A model generated the notes under the pieces. The model ran no database searches and was not told where the DNA came from. It saw only the letters and a list, made by a program, of their open reading frames with translations. From NCBI GenBank assembly GCA_021841935.1, contig JAKCDL010000015.1, positions 1 through 60,410 of the forward strand: a stretch of DNA of 60,410 nucleotides, given 5' to 3'. The stretch's first letter is position 1. Each line of letters begins with the position of its first letter. Origin of the DNA: Actinomycetes bacterium (GTDB taxonomy: Bacteria; Actinomycetota; Acidimicrobiia; Acidimicrobiales; Acidimicrobiaceae). A program made the translations under genes and the position numbers. Below are positions 10,063 to 21,179 of this stretch, piece by piece.

Positions 10063-10384
10063 GAGAACTCCTGAGTTTATTTATCCAATTAAATACGTTA
10101 CTACCTATTTGAACGTACGTTGATTGAGGTTGGTTTCGTTGATTGCTGTGATAGGTGAAATGCATCACCACCTCTGGATTTTGTCGTGTCTTCGTTGTCC
10201 GATTATTTTTACCCTTTCGCCACGAATCTCAGGTGTTGGAAGGCGTGACCTAAGTATGAGTTACTTCTAAATTTCGTCTCATGAAACGAGGTCTTCATTT
10301 CAACTAAATGTGAGATAGATTAATTTCGATACGTTGATCGCCTCCAACCAGGGCAATTGACTGTAGTTATCTTTAGGGCGTGTT
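10063..10384. other. Divergent intergenic region with direct repeat and dyad
   Basis: This 322-base region lies between the iron permease (minus) and the glycosyltransferase (plus). It holds a 9-bp direct repeat CGTTGATTG (10118-10126 and 10137-10145, 19-bp period). It also holds an imperfect dyad GGTGA-AATGCA-TCACC (10154-10169). Neither matches a Fur or DtxR consensus that I can recognise. They are candidate operator sites for the permease gene. Confidence 0.35.
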
Positions 10385-11278
10385 GTGTCGATGTTTATTT
10401 TCGGTGCAACGACAGATCGTTATTTTGGGGAATTGAAGGTGCGACCGGTAGTGGAAAATGTTGACCTTTCCAGTGAGCTTGAGGAAAAAGGTTACGTAGT
10501 CGTCTCGTCGACCCCTTCAACTTCTGGGTTGGTGCCCTTTGGAGATCGAGATGAGCCCTTTATTTCAATTGTGACCCCGTACTATAACCCAGGGGCTAAC
10601 TTCGAATCAGCAATACGCGAAATGGTTGGTGTTTTGGACTCGATTGGGGTTAGTTACGAGTTAATAGCAGTCAGTGATGGCTCTAGTGACGCAAGTAACG
10701 AGGTTCTCCCGAGGATAGGGATATCTACGATCAAGGACGTTTATCACCTTAGGAGACAGGGTAAAGGCTCGGCCCTGAGAACCGGCTTGGCCCTCGGTAG
10801 GGGCCGGTATTTGGGTTTTATAGACGCTGACGGCGACATCGACCCTAAAGCTCTGCGAGCATTCGTGGGAACTGTCGCACTTTATCAACCTGATATTGTC
10901 CTTGGTTCTAAGCGCCACCCTATGTCGGAGGTTGTATACCCGCCGATTAGGCGCCTCTATTCGTCGGTATATCAACTCTTAATCAAGATCTTGTTCGGCC
11001 TAAGCATTCGTGATACTCAAACTGGAATCAAGCTTTGTAGACGAGAGTTGATAGAGGAAGTCTTGCCACGTATGGTCGAAAAACGATTTGCATTCGACCT
11101 AGAACTTTTTGTAGTTGCACGCCGACTGGGATACGACAAATTTTTTGAGGCACCAGTGGTGATTCGCGAACGTTTGACCTCGACGATTAACTGGCGTTCG
11201 GTTTTAAAGACAATGTTGGACACCTTCGCTATCTTCTACAGGGAGAGAGTCCTTCACTTCTACGACCGCCGACTTTAG
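10385..11278 (+). CDS. Family 2 glycosyltransferase, dolichyl-phosphate glucosyltransferase (ALG5)-like
   Basis: This GT-A glycosyltransferase of 297 residues has the nucleotide-binding strand FISIVTPYYNPG, the VSDGSSDASN motif, KGSALRTGLALGRGRYLGF followed by the metal-binding DADGD, and the acceptor-side DTQTGIKLCRRE. This order is typical of enzymes that move a sugar from an NDP-sugar to polyprenyl phosphate. No transmembrane segment is evident, so it is probably a peripheral cytoplasmic enzyme of cell-envelope glycan synthesis. An extra N-terminal segment of about 60 residues precedes the catalytic domain. GTG 10385 and ATG 10391 are alternative starts. The sugar and acceptor are unknown. 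Confidence 0.88.
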   Translation: MSMFIFGATTDRYFGELKVRPVVENVDLSSELEEKGYVVVSSTPSTSGLVPFGDRDEPFISIVTPYYNPGANFESAIREMVGVLDSIGVSYELIAVSDGSSDASNEVLPRIGISTIKDVYHLRRQGKGSALRTGLALGRGRYLGFIDADGDIDPKALRAFVGTVALYQPDIVLGSKRHPMSEVVYPPIRRLYSSVYQLLIKILFGLSIRDTQTGIKLCRRELIEEVLPRMVEKRFAFDLELFVVARRLGYDKFFEAPVVIRERLTSTINWRSVLKTMLDTFAIFYRERVLHFYDRRL

Positions 11279-11311
11279 TAAGAGCGAAGTCAAAGCGCCT
11301 GTAGAATATAG

Positions 11312-11338
11312 TTAGCACTCTGTATGATTAAGTGCTAA
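11312..11338 (+). promoter_or_regulatory. CIRCE operator (HrcA binding site)
   Basis: TTAGCACTC (11312-11320), nine bases, then AAGTGCTAA (11330-11338) matches the CIRCE consensus TTAGCACTC-N9-GAGTGCTAA with one mismatch. It lies 31 bases before hrcA, so the repressor should autoregulate hrcA and dnaJ in response to heat-shock protein demand. Confidence 0.95.
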
Positions 11339-11369
11339 GCGTAAGTGCTCCTCCCTCCTAGGAGAAATT

Positions 11370-13498
<2,129 letters not shown>

Positions 13499-13508
13499 TT
13501 AGAACGAG

Positions 13509-14246
13509 GTGCGCAACTCAGATATGAAGAGCGACTCTTTTTCTAGTGGCCACTTTGGGTCTAAAGCCCATACATTTGAGAGAGATTGTAATCCCAAGGG
13601 ATTGGGCGATGATGTACTCCACCACCTTTTCAGGGTCAAAAGGCTCAGAGTTGGTGACGTTGTATCTTTGACAGATGGTAATGGCCGAGTCTCACTGGCT
13701 CGCGTGGAAGAGTCTTCGTCCTCGCCTCCGCGCGGCAAGCGAACGAGTCAAGTCCCTGAGCTAGTAGCCGCCGGAGATATCTACCGAGTCGAGCCTTCAC
13801 TTCCGGTAGTTGAGGTCGCTCTATCCGTTATCGACTCAGACAAAGTTGATTTAGCGATAACTAAGTTGACTGAATTAGGCGTTGCATCGATCCACCTCTT
13901 TATGGCGGAGCGGTCAAATTCAACGCATGCGCTAGGGGAGGGTAGGTTTCGCCTAGATCGCCTTACAAAGATTGCAATTGAGGCGCTCTCGCAGTCCAGG
14001 GGGTGTTTCTTGCCAAAGATCTCCTTCGTGGACCTTCCGTATCTGATCGAAAATAACTTTGCGTTTTTGACCTTCGACGGCGATGGTTTTGATCCCTATC
14101 TACGAAAGTACGTCATCGGACCCGAAGGGGGTTTCGCACAAAGTGAGATTCCACTCAATGTGAAGAGATGTAGTTTCCCAGGTAATGTGTTACGAAGCGA
14201 GACAGCGGCGATCGCAGCAGCCGCAATCTCCCTCTTTTATGTGTGA
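13509..14246 (+). CDS. rsmE: 16S rRNA (uracil-1498-N3) methyltransferase RsmE
   Basis: RsmE is a SPOUT methyltransferase that modifies U1498 of 16S rRNA. The 245-residue protein shows an N-terminal PUA-like domain (HHLFRVKRLRVGD). It also has the SPOUT trefoil-knot motifs YVIGPEGGF and LRSETAAIAAAA near the C-terminus. GTG 13509 or ATG 13524 could be the start; GAGG at 13506-13509 favours the ATG slightly, though the spacing is long. It follows dnaJ closely and is probably in the same operon. Confidence 0.95.
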   Translation: MRNSDMKSDSFSSGHFGSKAHTFERDCNPKGLGDDVLHHLFRVKRLRVGDVVSLTDGNGRVSLARVEESSSSPPRGKRTSQVPELVAAGDIYRVEPSLPVVEVALSVIDSDKVDLAITKLTELGVASIHLFMAERSNSTHALGEGRFRLDRLTKIAIEALSQSRGCFLPKISFVDLPYLIENNFAFLTFDGDGFDPYLRKYVIGPEGGFAQSEIPLNVKRCSFPGNVLRSETAAIAAAAISLFYV

Positions 14247-14268
14247 TTTTTTATACAAGCGACAATTT

Positions 14269-14315
14269 TTTACACCTTCAGTGATTTTTCGATATAAAAT
14301 CGTGACTGTAATCAC
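14269..14315 (+). promoter_or_regulatory. Promoter of the bldD-like gene with an operator-like dyad
   Basis: TTTACA (14269-14274), 18 bases, then TATAAA (14293-14298) forms a plausible sigma-70 promoter. GTGACTGTAATCAC (14302-14315), with GTGA/TCAC arms, lies across the expected transcription start. BldD autoregulation is known in Streptomyces, so this is a candidate autoregulatory site, although it does not match the published BldD box exactly. Confidence 0.5.
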
Positions 14316-14335
14316 ATGGAGATGCGGAAGTTAGT

Positions 14336-14908
14336 ATGAGTGTAAGCGATGAGGAAGTGGTCGATGGTTACGCTGCGGCGGTCGGTGCGCGTCTCCGAGC
14401 CGTTCGTAAGCACAAGAAGCTTTCGCTTCAAAGCGTTGAAGCCATGTCGGACCAGGAGTTCAAGGCATCAGTCTTAGGGGCCTATGAGCGGGGCGAACGT
14501 TCTATTTCGGTCCCGAGACTTCAAAGATTAGCGGCACTTTATGACGTTCCGATCGAGCAGCTTCTCCCAAAGGACCAACTTCCTACCTCTGTAACCGCAG
14601 CGCAACTCGACGACTTTGCGGCCACTGAATTGATATTAGATCCAATATCAACTCCAGAACTTTCGGGGCGTCGTGGCCAGGGTGACTCTAAATTTACCAT
14701 CGATTTGAATAAGCTAAATGACGTCGTTGGTCCGGAACGAGATGTTCTAAGACGGTACCTTGGGATGATCCAGGTTCAGCGCCAGGACTTCAACGGACGA
14801 ATGATCACGATAAGAACGGATGATCTGCGTGTCATTGGTTGCATCTTCGAATTGACCCTAGAGCAGATGAGCCAAAGGTTGGACGACCTCGGCCTTCGAC
14901 TGCGCTAA
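14336..14908 (+). CDS. bldD: BldD-like developmental regulator, XRE family, with c-di-GMP signature
   Basis: BldD is a master regulator of development in Streptomyces that dimerises around c-di-GMP. The 190-residue protein has an N-terminal XRE helix-turn-helix (VGARLRAVRKHKKLSL, then LGAYERGERSISVPRLQRLA). A linker of about 45 residues follows, longer than in Streptomyces BldD. The C-terminal domain contains RQD-x8-RTDD (around RQDFNGRMITIRTDDLR), which fits the RxD-x8-RxxD c-di-GMP binding signature. It therefore probably still reads c-di-GMP. It is transcribed from its own promoter between rsmE and hemW. Targets are unknown; the Tad locus downstream is a tempting but unproven candidate. 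Confidence 0.9.
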   Translation: MSVSDEEVVDGYAAAVGARLRAVRKHKKLSLQSVEAMSDQEFKASVLGAYERGERSISVPRLQRLAALYDVPIEQLLPKDQLPTSVTAAQLDDFAATELILDPISTPELSGRRGQGDSKFTIDLNKLNDVVGPERDVLRRYLGMIQVQRQDFNGRMITIRTDDLRVIGCIFELTLEQMSQRLDDLGLRLR

Positions 14909-14938
14909 GGATTACCTATTTATCATTGGAGTTGAAAG

Positions 14939-16057
14939 ATCGCTTTAGGACTCTACATTCACGTCCCATTTTGCACCTCCAAGTGTGACTACTGCGCCTT
15001 TGCCACTTGGACTGAACGATTTGATACGGTAGATCGCTACGTTGATGCGGTTGTTGCTGAGATAAAGCGGATCGATTCGAAAGATATTCGAACACTCTTT
15101 ATCGGTGGAGGTACTCCTTCGCTTCTTTCTGTCGACCACTTGCATCGAATTATCTCTGCTATAGAGGGCGATCTAGTAGAGGCTACGATTGAGGTGAACC
15201 CAGAGACCATCCTTGCCTCTCCGGATGAATATCGTCAGCTCGGCTTCACTCGAGTCTCGCTTGGGATACAGTCTCTCCAAAGGGACGAATTAATTCGTTT
15301 GGGTAGACACCACGACGCAAACGAGGCAATCTCAGCGATCGAGAGAGTAAGTGACAGTGGCATTGAGTACTCGTTGGACTTCATCTACGGGTTGCCAGGT
15401 TCGTCCTCCACGATAAGCGACTTAGAGTTCATATACACTCGTTTCCGTGGCCCTAACCACCTATCCGTCTACGGCTTGACCGTTGAAAATGGTACAAAGT
15501 TGTACTTTAGAGGAGAGGACCATCCAATAGATGATGAAGTTGCAAATAGCTACGAGGCGATTTGTAACTTCGTTAGCGACCTTGGTTTGAGTAACTACGA
15601 AGTCTCAAACTTTGCTGCCCCGGGCTTTGAGAGCCTTCATAACTTGAACTACTGGTATCAGGGAAGTTACATTGGCCTTGGACCTAGCGCTCACTCTTTT
15701 GACGGTCGAGTGAGAAGTTGGAATGTATTTGATTCATTGCGCTGGCTCGAAAGGTTTGAGGGAGGTCATAGTACGGTTGCAGGAAGCGAGTCGCTCGGAG
15801 ATGATCAGATGGCCTTTGAGGCTGCGATGCTGGCGCTTAGAACAAAGATTGGTGTGCCAATAAGCACTGTTGCAGATGCGCCATTTTTGATGGATCAAGG
15901 GTTGATTTTTATCGATGAAGGGTGGGCTTCACTGAGCATTAGAGGAAGAATGCTACACAGTGCTATCTCCAATGAGTTGGTTTTAGACGATCCACAAAGT
16001 ATCCGAAATGAAATCTCATCGAAGTTCATAGCAACATACCCCAAGCTCGCACTGTAG
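14939..16057 (+). CDS. hemW: Radical SAM haem chaperone HemW, apparent ATC start codon
   Basis: HemW is a [4Fe-4S] radical SAM protein that delivers haem. The reading frame contains GLYIHVPFCTSKCDYCAFAT, with the C-x3-C-x2-C cluster motif, then FIGGGTPSLL and LGIQSLQRDELIRLGRHHD. An in-frame TGA sits at 14933-14935. No ATG, GTG or TTG occurs between it and the Cys motif; the first is TTG 15140, which would delete the cluster. ATC at 14939 lies 7 bases after GGAG (14928-14931) and gives MALGLYIHVPFC, 372 residues, the normal length. Alternatives are a one-base frameshift relative to TTG 14932, or a sequencing error. The start is inferred; the identity is secure. Confidence 0.9.
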   Translation: MALGLYIHVPFCTSKCDYCAFATWTERFDTVDRYVDAVVAEIKRIDSKDIRTLFIGGGTPSLLSVDHLHRIISAIEGDLVEATIEVNPETILASPDEYRQLGFTRVSLGIQSLQRDELIRLGRHHDANEAISAIERVSDSGIEYSLDFIYGLPGSSSTISDLEFIYTRFRGPNHLSVYGLTVENGTKLYFRGEDHPIDDEVANSYEAICNFVSDLGLSNYEVSNFAAPGFESLHNLNYWYQGSYIGLGPSAHSFDGRVRSWNVFDSLRWLERFEGGHSTVAGSESLGDDQMAFEAAMLALRTKIGVPISTVADAPFLMDQGLIFIDEGWASLSIRGRMLHSAISNELVLDDPQSIRNEISSKFIATYPKLAL

Positions 16058-16337
16058 ATCGTTGGCAAAGTTTTTCCAAATAACCAAAGGTATCTAATCG
16101 CTGAGGCGGTGAAAAACCATTTTTGCCAAAATCTCATGTTATCCGGCGAAGCAACTTTCTTTGGGTACCTTCATCTAAAGGCCTGATCGTGCGATTTGAG
16201 TATCTTTTGGGTACTTGGTGTCCTTTGGCTAATGGAATGTTTGCTCTAACTTTCAGCGTTGAAAGACGTTAAGTCGCTTATCGTTAGTTGGCGACGCGCT
16301 AGTGCCACGGCCATAGCTAAATGAATGGGAGTCGTTA

Positions 16338-16919
16338 GTGATCAGACTATCAAAGTCGGATGCCCTCAATCTTGGCAAGGCTTTGTCACGTGCTGATGGT
16401 CTTGATGATCTCGGTTACCTAAATGACTTAGTAGTAACCGTTACTAACGTTGCCTCTTCGCGTTCGATCGATCTTGAAGAGGTGATTTTACTCTATGAAA
16501 AGAGTGGTGGAAGAGGTTCTGATAGCCTTCGCGAGCTCTTTGGATGGGATAGGAGAATCTCTGATCCTGCTGATGCGGAAAGATATCTAGGAGGGGTTGA
16601 AGACTTCGTCGTTTACCTAATTGAAGAGCGCGCAGGTGACAAGGGTATGGCTGATCCTAGGAGGCAGCGTGAAGCGGTGAACCTCATCTCTGCGATTCTC
16701 GGAGAGATGGGTGCGGGAATTGAACCAAAAGATCTAACTTCAAGGCTGGAGAAGGTCTCTCTTTATGACGGAGAAGGTAACTTCTCGAAGGTTATAGAGT
16801 TATTCGGCATAATCAACCGTAATGGCACACCTCTCGCCTCTGAGGAGTCGAGGGCGAAGGTACTTGACGCATTGGGAGATTCTCCGCTATCGTCACTCTT
16901 AATTCAAAATGACCTTTGA
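16338..16919 (+). CDS. Hypothetical protein, 193 residues
   Basis: I do not recognise this protein. It is soluble and predicted mostly helical, with a charged composition and no signal peptide, membrane segment or cysteine pair. GTG 16338 is preceded by GGGAG (16326-16330) at good spacing, and codon use resembles the neighbours, so it is probably real. It stands alone after hemW, with about 280 gene-free bases upstream, and ends before a bidirectional terminator. Confidence 0.7.
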   Translation: MIRLSKSDALNLGKALSRADGLDDLGYLNDLVVTVTNVASSRSIDLEEVILLYEKSGGRGSDSLRELFGWDRRISDPADAERYLGGVEDFVVYLIEERAGDKGMADPRRQREAVNLISAILGEMGAGIEPKDLTSRLEKVSLYDGEGNFSKVIELFGIINRNGTPLASEESRAKVLDALGDSPLSSLLIQNDL

Positions 16920-16978
16920 ATTAAAGACATATCAAGCGATGCATTTCTGGATGCAGATTAGGTAGTCGCCTTTAAACA

Positions 16979-17015
16979 AGACGTGCCACTTTGGAAGTTT
17001 CAAAGTGGCACGTCT
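16979..17015. terminator. Bidirectional terminator hairpin
   Basis: A perfect 15-bp stem (AGACGTGCCACTTTG 16979-16993, complement 17001-17015) with a 7-base loop lies between convergent genes. On the minus strand it is followed by TGTTTAAA. It probably serves both the hypothetical gene and the satP-like gene. Confidence 0.75.
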
Positions 17016-17107
17016 CTTAATGCATATGAATCTTATTGCATATGAACCAGAGCCTAAGATTGTTCCTCTGTCCTATGGCTTGACTTCCTTCGAAGTCTCA
17101 AGAGGCG

Positions 17108-17689
17108 TTACTTCTTGAATGGAAACAGAGGTAGGACTGCCTTACCGCGAGTCGCGTTGAGTACGTTAGCTAGAACGCCATACCATGCAATTGCAGCGGT
17201 GATAAGACCGAAGTAGCCGCCAACCTTGATGATTCCGGTTGAGTTACCGAAGTTTCCGATCGTAAGGAAGATGAAGGTGACTGTCAAAACTCCGAAGAGC
17301 GCTACGAGGAAACCGTTGGTTCCCGACGTTGCGATGAACAAAATCACTGTAATGATCGTCCAAGCGAGGAGGAAGAGGCCGACAGCTTTGTTGGCGTCGG
17401 TACCTACCAATATGGTGCTCGCATGTTCGATGAGGTACCAGAAGGCAAGCCAGAAGGCACCATATGATGTGAAGGCTACTACCCCAAAGAGGTTGTTTCT
17501 CTTGAACTCCCACATACCTGCGAGTATCTGTGCGATTCCGCCGTAGAAGAGAGCAAGCGGAAGGACAACGCCTTGCAGCTTTCCATCTAGCAGTCCGGCG
17601 TTGAAAACGCTAAGAACAAATGTAGTTAATGCGAAACCAGCGAGACCTAACGGTCCTGGATCGGCAATACTAGGCGTATTTTCTGCCAT
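17108..17689 (-). CDS. Acetate/succinate transporter, GPR1/FUN34/YaaH (SatP) family
   Basis: This is a six-helix membrane protein of 193 residues. The N-terminal ADPGPLGLAGFALTTF corresponds to the family signature NPxPLGL (here with Asp for Asn). The pattern FYGGIAQILAGMWEFKRNN is also diagnostic. Members take up acetate or succinate with protons. The acetyl-CoA synthetase gene lies 250 bases upstream on the same strand, which supports a joint role in acetate use. Confidence 0.93.
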   Translation of the reverse strand: MAENTPSIADPGPLGLAGFALTTFVLSVFNAGLLDGKLQGVVLPLALFYGGIAQILAGMWEFKRNNLFGVVAFTSYGAFWLAFWYLIEHASTILVGTDANKAVGLFLLAWTIITVILFIATSGTNGFLVALFGVLTVTFIFLTIGNFGNSTGIIKVGGYFGLITAAIAWYGVLANVLNATRGKAVLPLFPFKK

Positions 17690-17814
17690 TTATCTTCTCT
17701 GCCCTTTCTGACAAAGTTCCCCCATTATGGACTTACTGTGGTCTAGTTTGGATTCGATGTGACCTCCTAAGTGCAATCGAATCCTCCCTTGGCCTTCAAT
17801 AGAGACCAGATCTA

Positions 17815-17830
17815 TGTCACTTACGTGACA
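17815..17830. promoter_or_regulatory. Palindromic site upstream of the satP-like gene
   Basis: TGTCAC-TTAC-GTGACA is a perfect 6-bp-arm dyad about 130 bases before the transporter start. It resembles a cyclic-nucleotide-receptor half-site in reversed order and may be a binding site for a regulator of acetate genes. The regulator is unknown. Confidence 0.4.
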
Positions 17831-17939
17831 CAGCTGACTTATGTAGCCGCCCCTTTTTTAGCGACGGCGTACACTCGTCAAATTTGCGCCTGGTTTGGCT
17901 TTTGGCCACCGTTGACGCTAATCCCATTGAGTAAGGTCT

Positions 17940-19937
17940 TTACTCTTGGGAAGCTTGTGATGAAGCCTGGTTTTGAGCTCTTTCAGCGATCTCACGAACG
18001 ACATCAGCGTTGGCAAGAGTTGTAACGTCTCCCAGCTTTCGTTGTTCTGAGATGTCACGCAAGAGTCGTCTCATGATCTTGCCCGATCTCGTCTTTGGCA
18101 ACTCGTCCGTAAAGACGATTGATGCCGGTCGAGCAATCTTTCCGATCTTGGTAGCCACGTGCTCGCGAAGCTCCTGTAGAAGCATTTCGTTGCCCTCTAC
18201 GTTCCCCTTTAGAGTTACGAATGCTGCAATAGCTTGCCCGGTTATGGCATCGTTGCGTCCGACGACAGCGGCCTCTGCGACTGCGTGATGGTCTACAAGG
18301 GCTGATTCAACCTCGAGTGTTGATATACGGTGCCCAGAGACGTTCATCACGTCATCTACTCGTCCGAGTAGCCAGAAGTAGCCATCGGTGTCGCGCTTGG
18401 CTCCATCGCCTGCAAAGTAGACCCACTTGTTCTCTTCGGGCTTCGAGAAGCGACCCCAGTAGGTCTCTTTGAAGCGTTCTGGATCCTTGTAGATCGTCCT
18501 GAGCATGCCAGGCCAAGGATGGGTCAGAACTAGGTATCCGCCGCCACCTAGTGGAACGCTGTGCCCCTCGTCGTCGACGATGTCTGCACCAATACCTGGT
18601 AGTGGCACGGTAGCAGATCCTGGCTTAGTGGTCGTTACGCCTGGTAGGGGGGAGATCATTATGTGGCCGGTCTCGGTCTGCCACCAAGTGTCGACGATCG
18701 GACACGTTCCTTTACCAATGGTCTCGTTGTACCAGATCCATGCCTCTGGGTTGATCGGCTCGCCGACGGTTCCGATCACCTTCAAGCTCGAAAGATCGTG
18801 ACGCTCTGGAAATTCCGTTCCCCACTTCATGAAGGTACGGATCGCCGTTGGGGCGGTGTAGAACTGTGTCACTTTGTACTTCGCGATAATGTCCCAGAAA
18901 CGATCCTTGTCGGGGAAGTTGGGGACACCCTCGTAGATAACTGAGGTGCAGCCATTTGCCAATGGACCATAGACGATGTAGCTGTGGCCCGTTACCCAAC
19001 CGATATCAGCGGTGCACCAGTAGATATCATCGTCTTTGATGTCAAAGACGTTTGCATGGGTGAATGAGGTTCCAACGAGATATCCACCAGTAGAGTGCTG
19101 AATTCCCTTAGGTCGACCGGTGGTGCCTGATGTGTAGAGGATGAAGAGTGGATCTTCGGAGTCTGTCTCTGTGGCCTCTTTTTCATCGGACATTGTTGCA
19201 ATCAAGTCGTGGTAGAAGATATCGCGACCATCCGCCATGGCTACTTCGGCGTTGGTACGTGCCACAACTACGACCTTTTCGATGCTTGGACACTCTTCGA
19301 CAGCGCTATCTGCGTACTCCTTTAGCGCGATTCGGTTCCCGTTCCTCCAGGCCTCATCGCAAGTTATGAGAACCTTGGCTTCAGCGTCGTTGATGCGATC
19401 TCGAAGTGAGTCGGAAGAGAATCCACCAAAGACCACCGAGTGAGTTGCTCCAAGTCGAGCAGATGCGAGTAGGGCAATAGGAAGCTCCGGTATCATGCCC
19501 ATGTAGATGGCGATGCGATCACCTTTTTGAACCCCTAATGATTCGAGGCCGTTTGCGAACTTGTTCACTTCGTGATACAGCTCGCGATAGGTTAGTGTCC
19601 TGGTATCGCCCGGCTCGCCTTCGAAGTAGAAGGCGACTTTGTCACCCTTTGTTTCGAGGTGACGGTCCAAACAGCTCTCGGTGACGTTGAGCTTTGCGTC
19701 GACGTACCACTTGGCAAATGGCGCGTTGCTCCAGTCGAGAACTTTGCTCCATGGGCTTCGCCACGAGATACGATCGGCCTGCTTCTCCCAGAACGAAACG
19801 TAATCCTCTCCTTCTTCGTAGATGGATGGAGAGGAGATGTTTGCTTGTGCACTGAACGAGGGAGAGGGCGCAAAGGTCCTCTGCTCGTCCATGAGTGCCT
19901 CGATGGTTACCCCAGAATCCTCCGGCATCTCTGGCAT
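17940..19937 (-). CDS. acs: Acetyl-CoA synthetase (AMP-forming)
   Basis: Acs activates acetate to acetyl-CoA through acetyl-AMP. The 665-residue protein has the acyl-adenylate motif [14 protein letters not shown], the region [16 protein letters not shown], and the hinge [16 protein letters not shown]. It also has [11 protein letters not shown] near the C-terminus, whose Lys is the target of inhibitory acetylation in this family. GGGGGAT precedes the ATG at 19937. It forms a functional unit with the downstream acetate permease, although the 250-base gap suggests separate promoters. Confidence 0.97.
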   Translation of the reverse strand: MPEMPEDSGVTIEALMDEQRTFAPSPSFSAQANISSPSIYEEGEDYVSFWEKQADRISWRSPWSKVLDWSNAPFAKWYVDAKLNVTESCLDRHLETKGDKVAFYFEGEPGDTRTLTYRELYHEVNKFANGLESLGVQKGDRIAIYMGMIPELPIALLASARLGATHSVVFGGFSSDSLRDRINDAEAKVLITCDEAWRNGNRIALKEYADSAVEECPSIEKVVVVARTNAEVAMADGRDIFYHDLIATMSDEKEATETDSEDPLFILYTSGTTGRPKGIQHSTGGYLVGTSFTHANVFDIKDDDIYWCTADIGWVTGHSYIVYGPLANGCTSVIYEGVPNFPDKDRFWDIIAKYKVTQFYTAPTAIRTFMKWGTEFPERHDLSSLKVIGTVGEPINPEAWIWYNETIGKGTCPIVDTWWQTETGHIMISPLPGVTTTKPGSATVPLPGIGADIVDDEGHSVPLGGGGYLVLTHPWPGMLRTIYKDPERFKETYWGRFSKPEENKWVYFAGDGAKRDTDGYFWLLGRVDDVMNVSGHRISTLEVESALVDHHAVAEAAVVGRNDAITGQAIAAFVTLKGNVEGNEMLLQELREHVATKIGKIARPASIVFTDELPKTRSGKIMRRLLRDISEQRKLGDVTTLANADVVREIAERAQNQASSQASQE

Positions 19938-20147
19938 TGATCCCCCTTATAAATCAATATGACAAACTTCACGATTTGTTGAAGCGTCACGATAATAGGC
20001 ATTTAATTGACTTCATGTCCAAACGAGATAAGAATTTTTTATAAAAATGCTTATAAAGATATCGTTTCGAGTAACGGAGGGTACTTTTCCAATGGTGAAA
20101 TCCATTGCCGCCAATTAATAATTTGGTAACAAACTAAAATTCTGGCT

Positions 20148-21179
20148 TTATTCGGAGGCGGTAACTTTACTAGCGAGATTTTGAAGCTTCTCAAAGATCG
20201 AATCTAGTGCCTCTAGGGGTGCAGAAAGATACGGCTTGAAGTTCTCTACTTCAATTGCGTTTTGTGAAAGGATGGGCCTAAGACTCTCCATGCGATAAGG
20301 GGTCCGATATGCATTGGATAGGAGGTAGTCATGGTATATGTACTGCCCTTCGACTCCGTGAGCGAGCTGGATCAACGCAACGAGCATTCCCGTTCGATCT
20401 TTACCCGCCGTGCAGTGAATTAGCGTAGCGCCATCTTGGTAGTCGATAGTACTTTGAGCTAATTCAATCAACGTTTCAGAGTATTCATCGAGAATATTCA
20501 AGTACATCTCAGTCATATCCTCTGCGGTAATTGCAGAGATTTTTTTCGCTAAAATTGCCTCAAGACCATCTTCAAAACCCGCTATTTTACTTGATATAGG
20601 CGATTCAATGACGGTCATTTGATTCAATAACTCGGTTGGAGTTGGAGATATTGCCTTCTCTTCATCTTTCCTTAAATCGATGATTCGAGAGATCCCAAGC
20701 TCCTTGAAAAATGCTATGTCCTCTTGATTTATTCTTGAAAGATTTTCGGATCGAAAGTATCTATTTCGATCTAAATTTGACCCATCAAGGAGTGGCAAGC
20801 CTCCAACGTCCCTGAAGTTAGTTAGGTTCGTTGCCCCAAAGCGGCGCGGAGTTATATTCAGGCGGAGACCTTCTACGTTGATGATGACATTTGCAGCGGC
20901 GGGTACTCTTTGGGGGACTTCAATCCTATTGATACCCTTCGAGAGAGCAATGACCGTAGATGCGACCACGGACTTATCTGAAATTCTTTGAAATATTACT
21001 TGGCAATTATCACTTTCTAGCTGTGAAAATACTTCAAAATTCGATCCACTTGATAAATATTGGTTACTCGGAGTCCATATTTTTACGTTAGCTAGAAGCG
21101 CGCCGTCCATTTCATCCCTTCGCAATGATGTTCTAAGGTTATCAAAGATTAATTCGTAGGACATCCTATATTTTGACAT
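20148..21179 (-). CDS. Tyrosine/dual-specificity protein phosphatase at the end of the Tad operon
   Basis: This 343-residue protein has a C-terminal phosphatase domain of the PtpB/Y_phosphatase3 type. The domain opens with TNFRDVGGLPLLDG, continues FRSENLS and ISRIIDLRKDEE, and carries the active-site loop HCTAGKDRTG (Cys near residue 255). Residues 1-115 form a separate, beta-rich N-terminal part of unknown role. No signal peptide is seen, so it acts in the cytoplasm. Its ATG directly abuts the TAG of the preceding TadG-like gene, which indicates translational coupling to the pilus operon. The substrate (phosphoprotein or phosphoinositide) is unknown. Confidence 0.88.
   Translation of the reverse strand: MSKYRMSYELIFDNLRTSLRRDEMDGALLANVKIWTPSNQYLSSGSNFEVFSQLESDNCQVIFQRISDKSVVASTVIALSKGINRIEVPQRVPAAANVIINVEGLRLNITPRRFGATNLTNFRDVGGLPLLDGSNLDRNRYFRSENLSRINQEDIAFFKELGISRIIDLRKDEEKAISPTPTELLNQMTVIESPISSKIAGFEDGLEAILAKKISAITAEDMTEMYLNILDEYSETLIELAQSTIDYQDGATLIHCTAGKDRTGMLVALIQLAHGVEGQYIYHDYLLSNAYRTPYRMESLRPILSQNAIEVENFKPYLSAPLEALDSIFEKLQNLASKVTASE

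Noticed and set aside
14271..14285. TTAC-N7-GTGA as a BldD box
   Set aside because: The spacing between half-sites is 7 rather than the 5 of the published consensus; the dyad at 14302-14315 is better placed but also not an exact match.
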